The notes below the pieces were generated by a model. That model was not told where the DNA came from. It searched no databases and saw nothing but the letters and a program-made list of their open reading frames with translations. A stretch of 64,000 nt of DNA from Bradyrhizobium diazoefficiens (GTDB taxonomy: Bacteria; Pseudomonadota; Alphaproteobacteria; Rhizobiales; Xanthobacteraceae). This document shows, in pieces, positions 9,519 through 18,228 of the stretch. A program made the position numbers and the translations under genes. The stretch spans positions 1 to 64,000 of the forward strand of contig NZ_JAFCKW010000002.1 in assembly GCF_018129965.1 (NCBI RefSeq), in the 5' to 3' direction. The stretch's first letter is position 1. The number at the start of each line of letters is the position of its first letter.

Positions 9519-10466
9519 ATGAAAATCGGAATTATCGGCGCAGGCTCAGTAGCTGCTGCCGTCGCCAGGTCACTCGTACAGCCGGGCGGCCTTAATCCGG
9601 ACATCGTCATCATCGACCGCACCGACGACAAGGCGCATGGCCTGGCCGAAGACATGTCGTCCGCCGCGGCCTTGCTTTCCGGCGCGACCTGCCGGTCGGG
9701 CGACTACGCTGCGCTCGATGAAGCCAGCTTGGTCATCGTCACGGCCGGAGTGAACGAGAAGAAGGGCGGCGCCACGGACCGGAATGATCCCGAAGGCCGT
9801 CGCAAGCTGATACCCGCCAATGCCAAGGTTATGGCCGAGGTCACGCCTGCGATCGCCGCTGTGGCGCCCGGTGCGGTCATTCTCGTTGTCACCGATCCGC
9901 CCGATCCCCTTGCCGAGGTCGTGCGTGCGCTTGCGCCCGACAATCCCGTCGTCTCAACGGGCACGATGATCGATTCCCTGCGCTTCCGCCTCAACATCGC
10001 ACGCGAACTCGGCATTCGCATGCAGGACGTCCAAGCGCAGATCATCGGCGAGCATGGCAATTCGGGCGTCTTCGTGTGGTCGTCGGCCACGGTGGCGGGC
10101 GCGCTTGTCCTTGACCTCCTCGAGCAGCGATCCGGTGACACGCAGGCGATCCGCACGCGCATCGAGTCTGCGGTGAAGTTCGGCAACATCGCCGTTATCG
10201 ACGCCATCGGCGCCAGCCAGCACGGCATTGGCTCGGTCGTCGGCCGTATTGCCGAACACATTGTCGGCAACTCCCGGGCGGTGTTGCCGGTGGCGAGCCA
10301 TGTCGAGCAATTCGGTACGACGATCAGCTTGCCGTCCATCATTGGGCGATTGGGTGTGACGCGGACGTTCCTGCCTCAGCTCAGCGACGAGGAACGGCAG
10401 GCGCTCGATCAAAGTGCGCAAATCCTCCGAAAGGCCGCTGAACAGGCGCTTGGTGCGTACGACTAG
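9519..10466 (+). CDS. L-lactate/malate dehydrogenase family protein
   Basis: A 315-residue NAD-dependent 2-hydroxyacid dehydrogenase. The Rossmann glycine motif is GIIGAGSVAAAVA, with the ribose-binding Asp in IIDRTDD, and TAGVNEKKGG follows. The substrate-binding Arg (SLRFR) is kept. The catalytic His region is GEHGNSGVFVW. One change is notable: the usual TNPVD/TNPPD loop reads TDPPDPL, with Asp replacing a conserved Asn. It lies next to the remnant of a lactate-utilisation operon, which suggests lactate as substrate, but malate or another hydroxyacid is possible. Confidence 0.82.
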   Translation: MKIGIIGAGSVAAAVARSLVQPGGLNPDIVIIDRTDDKAHGLAEDMSSAAALLSGATCRSGDYAALDEASLVIVTAGVNEKKGGATDRNDPEGRRKLIPANAKVMAEVTPAIAAVAPGAVILVVTDPPDPLAEVVRALAPDNPVVSTGTMIDSLRFRLNIARELGIRMQDVQAQIIGEHGNSGVFVWSSATVAGALVLDLLEQRSGDTQAIRTRIESAVKFGNIAVIDAIGASQHGIGSVVGRIAEHIVGNSRAVLPVASHVEQFGTTISLPSIIGRLGVTRTFLPQLSDEERQALDQSAQILRKAAEQALGAYD

Positions 10467-10572
10467 ATTGCAGCGCCGCCTTCGGCGCAAGCCAGCAAAG
10501 CGCATGATATTACGGTGCACGTGCTGACAGAAATACGAGGTAGACCCATGTCACGGAATATTGCTGAACTCA

Positions 10573-11210
10573 TCATAGAGACATTAGAACCGAGCGCCTT
10601 GCGAAGACTTCCGCAACATCTCCGCGCAATTTGTGAACGGCGGGAAAGACGATTTGGCTGGGATCCTCGTCATCGAGCTGCTGTATCCGCTCACCCAGGT
10701 CCGTTTCAACAAGATCGATGCCATTCTCCACGAGGAAGGGACGCATCCTCGTCTCTTCCGTGAGCATGGACTTGGATTTGATCAGCGATCGCGCACTGTG
10801 ATCACGCGGGATGCTGAGGACGGTTCGATTATGCTCTCCGGCGTCTGCTGCCCAGTGAACATGAACGCTATTTGCCTTTGCCTGTGCCTCGAATTGCTCG
10901 AGATACTCACCCAGATGGCTGAGCGCGTGCGATTTGATGGCTGATGCGAGTTCGCGCAGTTCCTCCCATTCCTCGATATGATGCATCTGGCTGTCGCGCT
11001 TCTGGCGAAGATCCCAAAGCCGCTTGTCGTGTCCGCTCTGGTGCCGGGGGCAGCAATGAAGCGAGCCGCTGCTTCATTTTGATCGACCGGCCGCGAACCG
11101 TGCACATGCGCGTCTCGCGGCTGAGGCTCGTGCGGAATGGCTGGACCAGTCGGCTGCGGAAGAGCCGATACAGCGATCCGCAATTGCTGGGGATCGAGGG
11201 GCGGCTTCAT
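10573..11210 (-). pseudogene. lutB: LutB/LldF (iron-sulfur lactate oxidation subunit), truncated and frameshifted
   Basis: This is the N-terminal third of a LutB-like protein. The ATG at 11210 overlaps the TGA of lutA. The frame breaks near 11046 and resumes as LWDLRQKRDSQMHHIEEWEE, then ELASAIKSHALSHLGEYLEQ, VHWAADAGEHNRTVLSI, the Lys motif IKSKSMLTEET and DLGERIQQLDDEDPSQIV, all family hallmarks. It stops at 10573 after about 210 residues, whereas LutB has about 470. The ferredoxin-like CxxCxxC clusters are absent, so it cannot function. No lutC follows. Confidence 0.8.
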
Positions 11211-11977
11211 GCTGCATCTCCATTGCACCTGAGCGATATGGAGGAATTTGAGGGGCAGCCCGTCACGCTTGGCGCATCCCTTCTGATGAAGCATGCAGGA
11301 GCTGTCGGACGAGACGACATATTCGGCTCCGGCGCGCACATGATCATGCACCTTGTCATGTCCCATCTTTGCTGAAACCGCCGGCTCAAAGACGCAGAAC
11401 GTGCCGCCGAACCCGCAGCATTCGTCTGGCCGCGAGAGCGACACAAGTTCCAGGCTTTCGACTTTTGCCAACAGGTCGCGCGGTTTGGAAAGGGCGGCGC
11501 AGTTCTGACATCGCGGTATGGCCGATGCCGCGGAGGGCGTTGCAGTTGTCGCGATAGCTCACCTTGTGAGGAAACCTGGCCCAGGGAAAGGCGTCCACCT
11601 TGAGCACGTCATGCAGGAACTCCACCAGCTCGTAGGTTCGTGACCGAACATGCGTGACGGCACTGGTCTGCTCGACCGCAGTCAAATTTCCGCACCTGGT
11701 GAGCGCAGCTTCCAGAGGGCACGACGATATAGTCGAAATCGGCGAAATTCCTGACGAACAACTCTTCAGTGGCCATCGCTTCAGCATGGCACCCGCTGTT
11801 CACCATTGGCTGTCCGCAGCACGTCTGATCGAATGGATACTCGACATGCAGGCCAAAGCGTTCGAGCAATTCCAGCGCTGCGACACCGGCGTCCAGCTCA
11901 AAGGCATCCATGTAGCACGGCACGAACAGCGCTACGCGGCAATCTCCGGGCGCCTTTTCTGAGATCGTAACATTCAT
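11207..11977 (-). pseudogene. lutA: LutA/LldE (CCG-domain lactate oxidation subunit), frameshifted
   Basis: The start VALFVPCYMDAFELDAGVA is followed by the first CCG motif (TCCGQPMVNSGCHAEAM) and IVVPSGSCAHQVR. Three indels break the frame: near 11692, near 11489 and near 11222. Between them the family sequence continues (NLTAVEQTSAVTHVRSRTYE, DECCGFGGTFCVFEPAVSAK, SCMLHQKGC). All of the length of a LutA protein (about 245 residues) can be recovered across frames. In intact organisms LutABC oxidises L-lactate to pyruvate. Several independent indels plus a truncated lutB point to real decay rather than one base-call error. Confidence 0.82.
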
Positions 11978-12128
11978 GGTCCACCTCTGCTTCGAAGATC
12001 AATTCCTTGTGCAATTCTGAGAACCGCGCGGCAAACGCGCGAGGCGGAAACTGAGCTGACCTGTCTTATGCCACGCCACTGTCAGCACTCTTTCGCCGAA
12101 TACTTGCTGCGAAGCGGCGACGGACGCC

Positions 12129-12146
12129 CTTAAATTTGCATTTAAG
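12129..12146. promoter_or_regulatory. AT-rich perfect inverted repeat upstream of lutA
   Basis: Arms CTTAAAT and ATTTAAG are separated by TTGC, in an otherwise GC-rich gap (11978-12238) between lutA and the next kinase gene. The symmetry suits a regulator operator for the lut remnant about 150 bases away. No regulator is assigned. Confidence 0.3.
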
Positions 12147-12238
12147 TTCTAAAGTCGTGTTCAGGAGCGACTGAAGAGACTTTATGCGGTACGCAGCAAA
12201 GCCGATCGCGGGATGACGGTGCTGATGGGCGCTTCCAG

Positions 12239-13075
12239 TCAGGTAGCTGCGGGCAGAAAAATCATCATGGACGTTCCGGTTGGCGCCGATCGCTCGATCT
12301 CGATCTCACCGCCGACCTTCTTCACAAAACTCGCAACGCTGGCCAGTCCCAGTCCCAGTCCCAGTCCCAGTCCCAGTCCCAGTCCCAGTCCCAGTCCCAG
12401 TCCCGTCCCGTCCGCCTTCGCTGTAAAATAGGGTTCGAACGCGCGCGCGGCGATCTCAGGAGACATACCGTGCCCGGAGTCGCGAATATGCAGCACGACG
12501 CCTTCGTCGTCGTGCGCAATCGCTCGCGCGGCGGTCAACGCGATCGCGCCACCGTCCGGCATGGCGTCGCGGGCATTGATCACCAGATTCAGCAAAGCAT
12601 GCTGCAACTCGGCCTCGACGCACCGTATCGGAGCAAGATTGTCCGCCACATGAAGGCTAAGTTTGATCGTTGGGCCAAGAATCCAGGAGAAGCAGAAAGC
12701 CGCATCGTGCAACAGCTCGGCAAGCTCGACGTCCGGGGCCGATAGCGGCTCCTGTTGCCGATCCATGAATATGCTGGCAGCCAGAACGTTGGCGTTCTCG
12801 ACGCAGGAAGCTAGGCGCGCGCACATCTGGTGCGCCTCATTCGTCTGGCCTTTGGCCATGCGGATTTGCGTCAGGCGGACGCCACTCGATATGACCTGGA
12901 GGATGTTGCGCAGATCATGGACCGCCGCGCGGCGCTCGATTTCGGTGATGGCGCAATATGGAGTCGATGAAGCAGTAGTCGTCTGGAGCTCAACGCCAAC
13001 GGCGCTCGCCCAGCCGGCATAAGCATGCACGGCGGCGGCTAGATCGACGTCAAGGCCGGAAGGTGAAAGCGACAT
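12239..13075 (-). CDS. Histidine kinase with expanded (Gly-Leu)10 ATP-lid motif
   Basis: A 278-residue soluble kinase without membrane helices. The phospho-His lies in AAVHDLRNILQVISSGV, the N box is ALLNLVINARDAM, G1 is IRDSGHGMSPE and the F box is FEPYFTAKADGTG. The G2 box, normally GTGLGLA, here reads GT followed by ten Gly-Leu pairs and then ASVASFVKKVGG. The expansion comes from a six-base DNA repeat and keeps the frame. Eight extra dipeptides in the ATP lid could change nucleotide binding, so activity is uncertain. No response regulator gene is adjacent; an AraC gene lies just upstream on the same strand. Confidence 0.85.
   Translation of the reverse strand: MSLSPSGLDVDLAAAVHAYAGWASAVGVELQTTTASSTPYCAITEIERRAAVHDLRNILQVISSGVRLTQIRMAKGQTNEAHQMCARLASCVENANVLAASIFMDRQQEPLSAPDVELAELLHDAAFCFSWILGPTIKLSLHVADNLAPIRCVEAELQHALLNLVINARDAMPDGGAIALTAARAIAHDDEGVVLHIRDSGHGMSPEIAARAFEPYFTAKADGTGLGLGLGLGLGLGLGLGLGLASVASFVKKVGGEIEIERSAPTGTSMMIFLPAAT
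12343..12402. repeat. Hexanucleotide microsatellite, ten perfect copies of CCAGTC
   Basis: Ten uninterrupted copies of a six-base unit lie inside the kinase gene, coding for repeated Gly-Leu on the minus strand. The unit grew from the natural GLGL codons of the G2 box. Because the unit is six bases, copy changes by replication slippage would lengthen or shorten the protein without breaking the frame. Confidence 0.97.
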
Positions 13076-13130
13076 TGGTTTCCCCGCAAAGTGAGTTCTG
13101 GTCAGAAGATGAATCAGCTCAGTGCGACCG

Positions 13131-13871
13131 TTAGGTCAGGCACTGCCGGTTGCGGCGCCAGCGCGCCGGCGGCATGCCGACAAGCTTCTTGAAGGCCGTG
13201 GTAAAATGGGCCTGCGTCTGGAAGCCGACATCGAACGCAACATCGACCAGGGATAGCGACGTCTTTGACATCAGTGCCTGAGCACGGGCGATACGGCGCT
13301 GGAGCACATAGTCGTGCGGACGCAGCCCAGTCGAGATGCGGAACTGACTTGCGAAATACATCCGGCTGAGACCGGCGATCGCGGCAAGGTCCGGAAGCAA
13401 AAGCCGCTCGCAGATATTTGCTTCGATATAGTCGGTCACGCGTTTCAATCGCCATTTCGGGAGCGCATTTGGCCCGGCGTCATCCGCCAGAGGATCCGAT
13501 TCCGGCAGTTCGATACCGAACAGTTGCGCAACTGCGGCGAGCCGCTGGATGTTGTCAGGCGTCTGGGGCACTCCCTGAGGGTCGATGCCGGCAGCACGAA
13601 GCGTCCGGGCGAGGCATTCGAAGCTCAGCCCGCCCGTCTCAAAGAATTGCTGTTGCATCTCCAGGGGTGCCGACAGATCGAACGTGATATCGCTGCTGTG
13701 TTCGCGGCGGGGGTCGGGGAATTTGATGACCGTAGATGAAAATGGGTTGCTCACGGACATCGGCAAGCTGGCGAGGTCCGCAGCCGCCTTTGACGCCAAC
13801 GATATGGCGCCATTGGGGAAGGTCGGACGCGCTGCGGGTTTGTTCAGCGTTGAAGTAAGTTGAAGCACCAT
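13131..13871 (-). CDS. AraC-family transcriptional regulator
   Basis: 246 residues. The C-terminal 100 hold the two helix-turn-helix motifs: LPDLAAIAGLSRMYFASQFR with TGLRPHDYVLQRRIARAQAL, then SLVDVAFDVGFQTQAHFTTA followed by FKKLVGMPPARWRR. The N-terminal part has no recognisable ligand-binding fold. AraC regulators often control a neighbouring operon. Candidates are the kinase gene downstream (56 bases away) or lrgAB on the other side, but no operator was found. Confidence 0.88.
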   Translation of the reverse strand: MVLQLTSTLNKPAARPTFPNGAISLASKAAADLASLPMSVSNPFSSTVIKFPDPRREHSSDITFDLSAPLEMQQQFFETGGLSFECLARTLRAAGIDPQGVPQTPDNIQRLAAVAQLFGIELPESDPLADDAGPNALPKWRLKRVTDYIEANICERLLLPDLAAIAGLSRMYFASQFRISTGLRPHDYVLQRRIARAQALMSKTSLSLVDVAFDVGFQTQAHFTTAFKKLVGMPPARWRRNRQCLT

Positions 13872-14383
13872 CGGATCTCGTCCTTTTCGAACGGTTCGTT
13901 ATTCGGTGCTTGCCGACTGACGCGGCGGAGAGAGGGATCGACGATCGCCCAATGTTGGGCGTCAAGATCTCATCAATAGACAGAAGACAATCGATCTGGA
14001 TTTCTCTCGTCGTCGTCCATGCCGAACAAGCAACCCAAGCTTACTTCGGCGCCAAGAGCTTACTATTCTACACGCGTTTAGTGGATTACAGCCGAGAGGC
14101 TCGCAGACCTATACGGACGTATGTGGTCAGCGGCCCTGACGGGCTTTCCGGATGGTGTCTGGAAAAGCGGACCGCGTGAGAGCTGGCATTGTCAGAAACA
14201 AATCCCGGGCACTTCGTCTCAGGCATCTCGAGCCGTCGCCACGATCATTAAACGGGCTCCCATTCGACGCGAATGGTGTGCGGATCGACAAAGCAGCAGT
14301 CTCTTTCGAAATACCCGGTGGTCGCCGCAGGGATAGGTCTGGTCAGGAGCCATCCTGAAACGTCGAAGACCTGGTCCTTGAAG
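13872..14383. other. Intergenic region without recognisable gene
   Basis: This is the divergent space between the AraC gene and lrgA. The short open frames have no conserved character. It is expected to hold promoters for both directions. Confidence 0.4.
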
Positions 14384-14803
14384 ATGATTGTCGCCCTGTT
14401 CCTGCTTCTTGTCGCCGAACTGGCCGGAGAATTGATCCGCGAGTTCTTTGACCTAGCCATTCCAGGGCCTGTCATCGGCATGTTCCTGCTGGCGGCGGTC
14501 CTTGTGGCGCGCAACTGCAGACAGGAGACGCCGTCGATCCCATCCGGGCTCGGTCGGACCACGGATGCGCTTATCGGCCATATGGGTCTGTTGTTCGTGC
14601 CCGCGGGCGTCGGCGTCATTACCGAGGCGGGTCTCCTCGAGAAGGAGTGGCTGCCGATCCTCTTGAGCCTCGTCGGATCGACGATCCTGAGCCTCGCGGT
14701 GACCGGCCTCGTCATGCACTGGACAATCCGCTCCGTGGTCGCGCCGGACCCTTCAGGCGCCACCGACCCGGTGCTTGCACAGCCAGAGGGGAAGGGGTCA
14801 TGA
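14384..14803 (+). CDS. lrgA: LrgA/CidA-family holin-like membrane protein
   Basis: 139 residues from ATG 14384, with four hydrophobic helices. The family signature AGELIREFFDLAIPGPVIGM lies in the first loop, and DALIGHMGLLFVPAGVGVI marks the third helix. LrgA/CidA proteins act with LrgB at the inner membrane and are implicated in murein hydrolase control or in export of pyruvate and related metabolites. Its stop overlaps the lrgB start by four bases, so the two are coupled. Confidence 0.9.
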   Translation: MIVALFLLLVAELAGELIREFFDLAIPGPVIGMFLLAAVLVARNCRQETPSIPSGLGRTTDALIGHMGLLFVPAGVGVITEAGLLEKEWLPILLSLVGSTILSLAVTGLVMHWTIRSVVAPDPSGATDPVLAQPEGKGS

Positions 14804-15519
14804 GCCAGTCGTTCGAACATTTGTGGCGTCCTCTCGCGACAGCGCCGCTGGTCTGGTTGGTGGTGACGCTTGGCGCCTACTTTTTGGGCCGGGCCATGCA
14901 GCGCGCCTGCAAAGGGTCAGCTCTCGTCAGCCCCGTCCTGATCGCCATCATTCTCGTGGCAACAGTCGTGTTGGCGACGGGCACGGATTACCGCACCTAT
15001 TTCGCGGGCGCCCAGTTCATCAATTTCCTGCTCGGACCGGCAACGATCGCGCTTGCCATTCCGTTGGCCCGCAACATCCGCCTCGTGCGCGAGAACCTGC
15101 ACAGCATCGGACTGGCGCTGTTGGCCGGGTCGGTGACGTCGATCGTCACAGGCGTCGGAATCGTCTGGTTGCTTGGCGGCTCACGAACGGTCGCTCTCTC
15201 GATCGCCCCAAAAGCGGTGACCACTCCGATCGCCATGGCGGTCTCCGAGCAAATCGGCGGCATTCCCGCCCTGACCGCGGCGTTCGCCATCATCGGCGGG
15301 ATCGTCGCAGCCATGGCCGGACGGCAACTGCTCGGGCAGATGCGCATCCACGACGGCCGGGCGCACGGACTTGCCGCCGGCGTTGCCGGCAGCGGCGTGG
15401 CAGCGGCCCAGGTGAGCGTGCAAGGCAATCTGGCGGCGGCCTTTGCCGGCCTCGGGATTGCGCTGAACGGCGCGCTCACCGCGCTCATCATTCCCCTGAT
15501 CATCCATCTATGGTGTTGA
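14800..15519 (+). CDS. lrgB: LrgB-family membrane protein
   Basis: 239 residues with six or more helices. Family segments include FINFLLGPATIALAIPLARN, SIAPKAVTTPIAMAVSEQIG and AAGVAGSGVAAAQVS. ATG 14800 is chosen because it overlaps the lrgA stop (ATGA), the usual arrangement for this pair. A longer upstream open frame inside lrgA is spurious. LrgB is the partner of LrgA in the membrane. Confidence 0.92.
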   Translation: MSQSFEHLWRPLATAPLVWLVVTLGAYFLGRAMQRACKGSALVSPVLIAIILVATVVLATGTDYRTYFAGAQFINFLLGPATIALAIPLARNIRLVRENLHSIGLALLAGSVTSIVTGVGIVWLLGGSRTVALSIAPKAVTTPIAMAVSEQIGGIPALTAAFAIIGGIVAAMAGRQLLGQMRIHDGRAHGLAAGVAGSGVAAAQVSVQGNLAAAFAGLGIALNGALTALIIPLIIHLWC

Positions 15520-15528
15520 GGTTCACCC

Positions 15529-15963
15529 ATGACTGATAACACTCGTCCTGACATTCGACGCCCTTCGCGACCACATGCTCACGCGCTGATCGTCTCGGTG
15601 GGCGCGACGCTGCTGGGAGCGGCGTTCGTAACCGACATCGCCTATTGGCTCACGCTCAACGGTCAGTGGGAGACCTCTTCCATATGGCTGCTGACCGGTG
15701 GCCTGATCGTCGCGTTCCTCGCAGCGCTGACCCTTCTGGCAGAAGTGCTGCTGCGACGGGTCGGCAAGATCTCCTGGCCGCGCTTTATCGCCATCGCCGT
15801 CGCCGCGCTGCTCGCGCTGGTCAACGCATTCGTCCACAGCCGGGACGGATACACCGCCGTCGTCCCGACCGGCATCGCACTGTCGTTCATCACCACGCTG
15901 ATCATCATCTCGATCGGGGTGCGCGGCTGGGATCTCACCTCTTTATCGGGAACACGCCCATGA
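15529..15963 (+). CDS. DUF2231-like small membrane protein
   Basis: 144 residues with four predicted membrane helices (about 20-45, 50-75, 85-105 and 112-132) and short loops. The opening HAHALIVSVGATLLGAAF and the helix layout resemble DUF2231 proteins, which have no settled function and often accompany oxidoreductases. It lies nine bases after lrgB and overlaps the next gene by four bases, so it belongs to a four-gene operon. Confidence 0.65.
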   Translation: MTDNTRPDIRRPSRPHAHALIVSVGATLLGAAFVTDIAYWLTLNGQWETSSIWLLTGGLIVAFLAALTLLAEVLLRRVGKISWPRFIAIAVAALLALVNAFVHSRDGYTAVVPTGIALSFITTLIIISIGVRGWDLTSLSGTRP

Positions 15964-17285
15964 TCATTCCACACTCCCGCCTCCTGTGCGCCGCCGCCTG
16001 CGCGCTGGCGCTTTCGGCCTGCAACGACGAAGGCTCCGACAAATCGCAATATGGTTCGTCGCCCGACCTGCCGGCGCCGCAGGAATATCTCATTCCTCCG
16101 ATGCGCGTCGCGCCGGCGGGAAGCTGGCGCGAAGGCGAGACGCCCAAGGTCGCGGCCGGCTTGCAGGTGAGAGCGATCGCCACAGGGCTGATGCATCCGC
16201 GCTCGGTCTACACCCTGCTGAACGGCGACGTGCTCATCGTCGAGAGCAATGGCCCCAAAGCGCCGATCAATCGGCCCAAGGATTACATCATGGGTGTGGT
16301 GAAAGGTTATGCCGGCACGGGCGCGCCCGGCGGCAATCGCATCACCCTGGTTCGTTACACCGAGGGTCAGCCACCGCTCCAGACCATCTTCCTCGACAAG
16401 CCGAACTCGCCGTTCGGCGTGGCGCTGGTCGGCAACGACCTTTACGTCGCCAACACCGACGCCATTATGCGCTATCCCTATAAGACGGGTGAGACCCAGA
16501 TCACTGCGCCAGGCGAAGTGCTGACGGAACTGCCGGCCGGCCCCATCAACCACCACTGGACCAAAAGCCTGGTCGCCAGTCCCGACGGGACCAAGCTCTA
16601 TGTCGGCGCAGGTTCGAACAGCAACATTACCGAAAACGGCATGGCTGCCGAGGCTGGACGCGCGGCAATCTACGAAGTCGACAGAGCGACGGGCGCAAAG
16701 CGTATCTTCGCCTCTGGTCTGCGCAATCCCAACGGTCTGCAATTCGAACTGCATACCGGACAGCTCTGGGCGGTCGTCAACGAGCGCGACGAGATCGGTC
16801 CTGATCTGGTCCCGGACTACCTGACGTCAGTGCGCGATGGCGGCTTCTATGGCTGGCCCTACAGCTATTTTGGCCAGCATCTCGATCCGCGCGTCCAGCC
16901 GCAGCGGCCGGATCTTGTGGCTCGCGCGATCTCGCCCGATTACGCGCTCGGCTCGCATGTCGCCCCGCTCGGCCTCGTATTCTCCAACCCCTCAAGCTTG
17001 CCAGTTGCCTATCGCAATGGTGCCTTCGTCGGCGAGCATGGCAGCTGGGATCGCAGTCCGCTGAGCGGCTACAAGGTCGTCTACATCCCCTTCAAGGACG
17101 GCCGCCCGGACGGCAATCCTGTCGATGTCGTGACTGGCTTTCTGTCCGCTGACGAAAAGACACAAGGCCGACCCGTAGGTCTTGCGCTCGACGCAACCGG
17201 AGCACTGCTGGTCGCCGACGACGTGGGCAACACGGTCTGGCTCGTATCGGCAGGGGCAGGCGCGACACAGGCTGCGCCTAACTGA
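15960..17285 (+). CDS. Glucose/sorbosone dehydrogenase-like lipoprotein (PQQ-type beta-propeller)
   Basis: 441 residues. The N-terminus MIIPHSRLLCAAACALALSA is a lipoprotein signal, with the lipobox Cys at 21. The body is a six-bladed beta-propeller of the L-sorbosone dehydrogenase group: GLMHPRSVYTLLNGDVLIVE, NSPFGVALVGNDLYVANTD, ASGLRNPNGLQFELHTGQLW, RDGGFYGWPYSYFGQH and GEHGSWDRSPLSGYKVVYIP. These enzymes bind PQQ in the periplasm and oxidise sugars or aldehydes; the substrate here is unknown. The start overlaps the DUF2231 stop. No PQQ synthesis genes are in the window. Confidence 0.85.
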   Translation: MIIPHSRLLCAAACALALSACNDEGSDKSQYGSSPDLPAPQEYLIPPMRVAPAGSWREGETPKVAAGLQVRAIATGLMHPRSVYTLLNGDVLIVESNGPKAPINRPKDYIMGVVKGYAGTGAPGGNRITLVRYTEGQPPLQTIFLDKPNSPFGVALVGNDLYVANTDAIMRYPYKTGETQITAPGEVLTELPAGPINHHWTKSLVASPDGTKLYVGAGSNSNITENGMAAEAGRAAIYEVDRATGAKRIFASGLRNPNGLQFELHTGQLWAVVNERDEIGPDLVPDYLTSVRDGGFYGWPYSYFGQHLDPRVQPQRPDLVARAISPDYALGSHVAPLGLVFSNPSSLPVAYRNGAFVGEHGSWDRSPLSGYKVVYIPFKDGRPDGNPVDVVTGFLSADEKTQGRPVGLALDATGALLVADDVGNTVWLVSAGAGATQAAPN

Positions 17286-17500
17286 GCTTGAAACGGCTGA
17301 CGGCGATTTCTGCCACGGTCATGTGGGACGCCGTCAGCCTGCAGACGCCCGGCGAACGGGTCGGATTGTAGAGGATCAGGATCGTTCCCGAGAGCTTCTC
17401 GACCTCGTCCGGCGCGAGGTAGGCGTAGGGCGAAATGACATCGAAGCACCAGGTCGCTTGCGTCGCCCGATCCTTTCGGGCTTCGATGCCTCGGCCACTG
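17278..17500 (-). pseudogene. Possible remnant of a DsbA-fold (2-hydroxychromene-2-carboxylate isomerase-like) gene
   Basis: One minus-strand frame reads ATWCFDVISPYAYLAPDEVE, which resembles the start of DsbA-fold isomerases (normally F-D-x-x-S-P-x-x-Y-L). The frame stops at 17278 after about 65 further residues, with only patchy similarity. The fragment is far shorter than the usual 200 residues and lies antisense and immediately downstream of the sorbosone dehydrogenase gene. I regard it as a decayed relic; the assignment is tentative. Confidence 0.35.
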
Positions 17501-17516
17501 AACGGATGCAGGCCGG

Positions 17517-17942
17517 GTGCTTGTCCTGCTTCTGATCGATGACTTTACGGTTCACGATCCCAACCGCGAAGGTCAGTCTTTTGCGCGATATAAGACGATG
17601 CTGAGGGTTGTTCGGCCCGATGGAAAGTTGCTGATGATCGATAACGGCGGCCTGACGGGTCGAGACCTGCGGCCCGCGGGCGGTGCGCTCGGAGGCAGAA
17701 GCGCTTCTGCGACGTTGACGCTGATCGCTCCGCAGGAGCGACTACCGAGTGTCGCCACTCTTGAAAAAGCTGTGACCTGTCAGGGATGCCTGGCAGGAGC
17801 GTCGGGCGCGCCGAATGGTGCCGGTCTGGTGATGCGAATACTCGGTGATGACGCAGGCGCGTTGGTCCGCGGCATGGAAGCTGCGTTTCTTATTGCGGGC
17901 GCGGCTGCAAAAGGCGCGGAGTTGGTCCGTCGGCGCAAATGA
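17517..17942 (+). CDS. UreD-like C-terminal fragment (possible urease accessory remnant)
   Basis: 141 residues from a GTG start. The segments TMLRVVRPDGKLLMIDNGGL, PAGGALGGRSASATLTLIAP and AGASGAPNGAGLVMRILGDD resemble the C-terminal half of UreD, the urease accessory protein. The N-terminal half, about 100 residues, is missing and no other urease gene is nearby. It is thus either a truncated relic or a different small protein. The function is not established. Confidence 0.4.
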   Translation: MLVLLLIDDFTVHDPNREGQSFARYKTMLRVVRPDGKLLMIDNGGLTGRDLRPAGGALGGRSASATLTLIAPQERLPSVATLEKAVTCQGCLAGASGAPNGAGLVMRILGDDAGALVRGMEAAFLIAGAAAKGAELVRRRK

Positions 17943-18184
17943 AATGACAAAGTCGCGCGGCTGTTGCTGCGCGCCGACATGATAGGCCACCGTATTTCTT
18001 CCGACCCCGAGATACTCCGGCTTCCCGGCAGGCCACCGGCGCGGCCTTACCCTGCGACGTCGACACTTTAATCTGGCGCAGCATTCTCACAGACCTTGAA
18101 TTGGCAGAAGCCAGCGAGTTTCGGCAGCCGTCGACTTGTCGGTTGTAGCAGCCGGCTTCGTCAAAGGGCGGCGTCGCCCAAACA

Positions 18185-18228
18185 CTGAGATCATTTTTGT
18201 CTCGGTGCGTTGCGAAAATGCTCCTTGT
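18185..18228. repeat. Imperfect direct repeat, copy 1 (upstream of the Tsx-like gene)
   Basis: This 44-base core matches 19932-19975 at 41 of 44 positions. Weaker similarity extends to about 18132-18275. It contains a small inverted pair, GAGA and TCTC, around an AT-rich centre. It ends 187 bases before the start of the outer-membrane channel gene, almost the same distance as the second copy from the ABC operon, so it may carry a common promoter or operator. Confidence 0.8.

Noticed and set aside
12343..12402. A tandem array that could be mistaken for a CRISPR or for a Ser-Pro repeat protein on the plus strand
   Set aside because: The unit is only six bases with no spacers, and the minus strand gives an intact histidine kinase across it. 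The plus-strand frame is its shadow.
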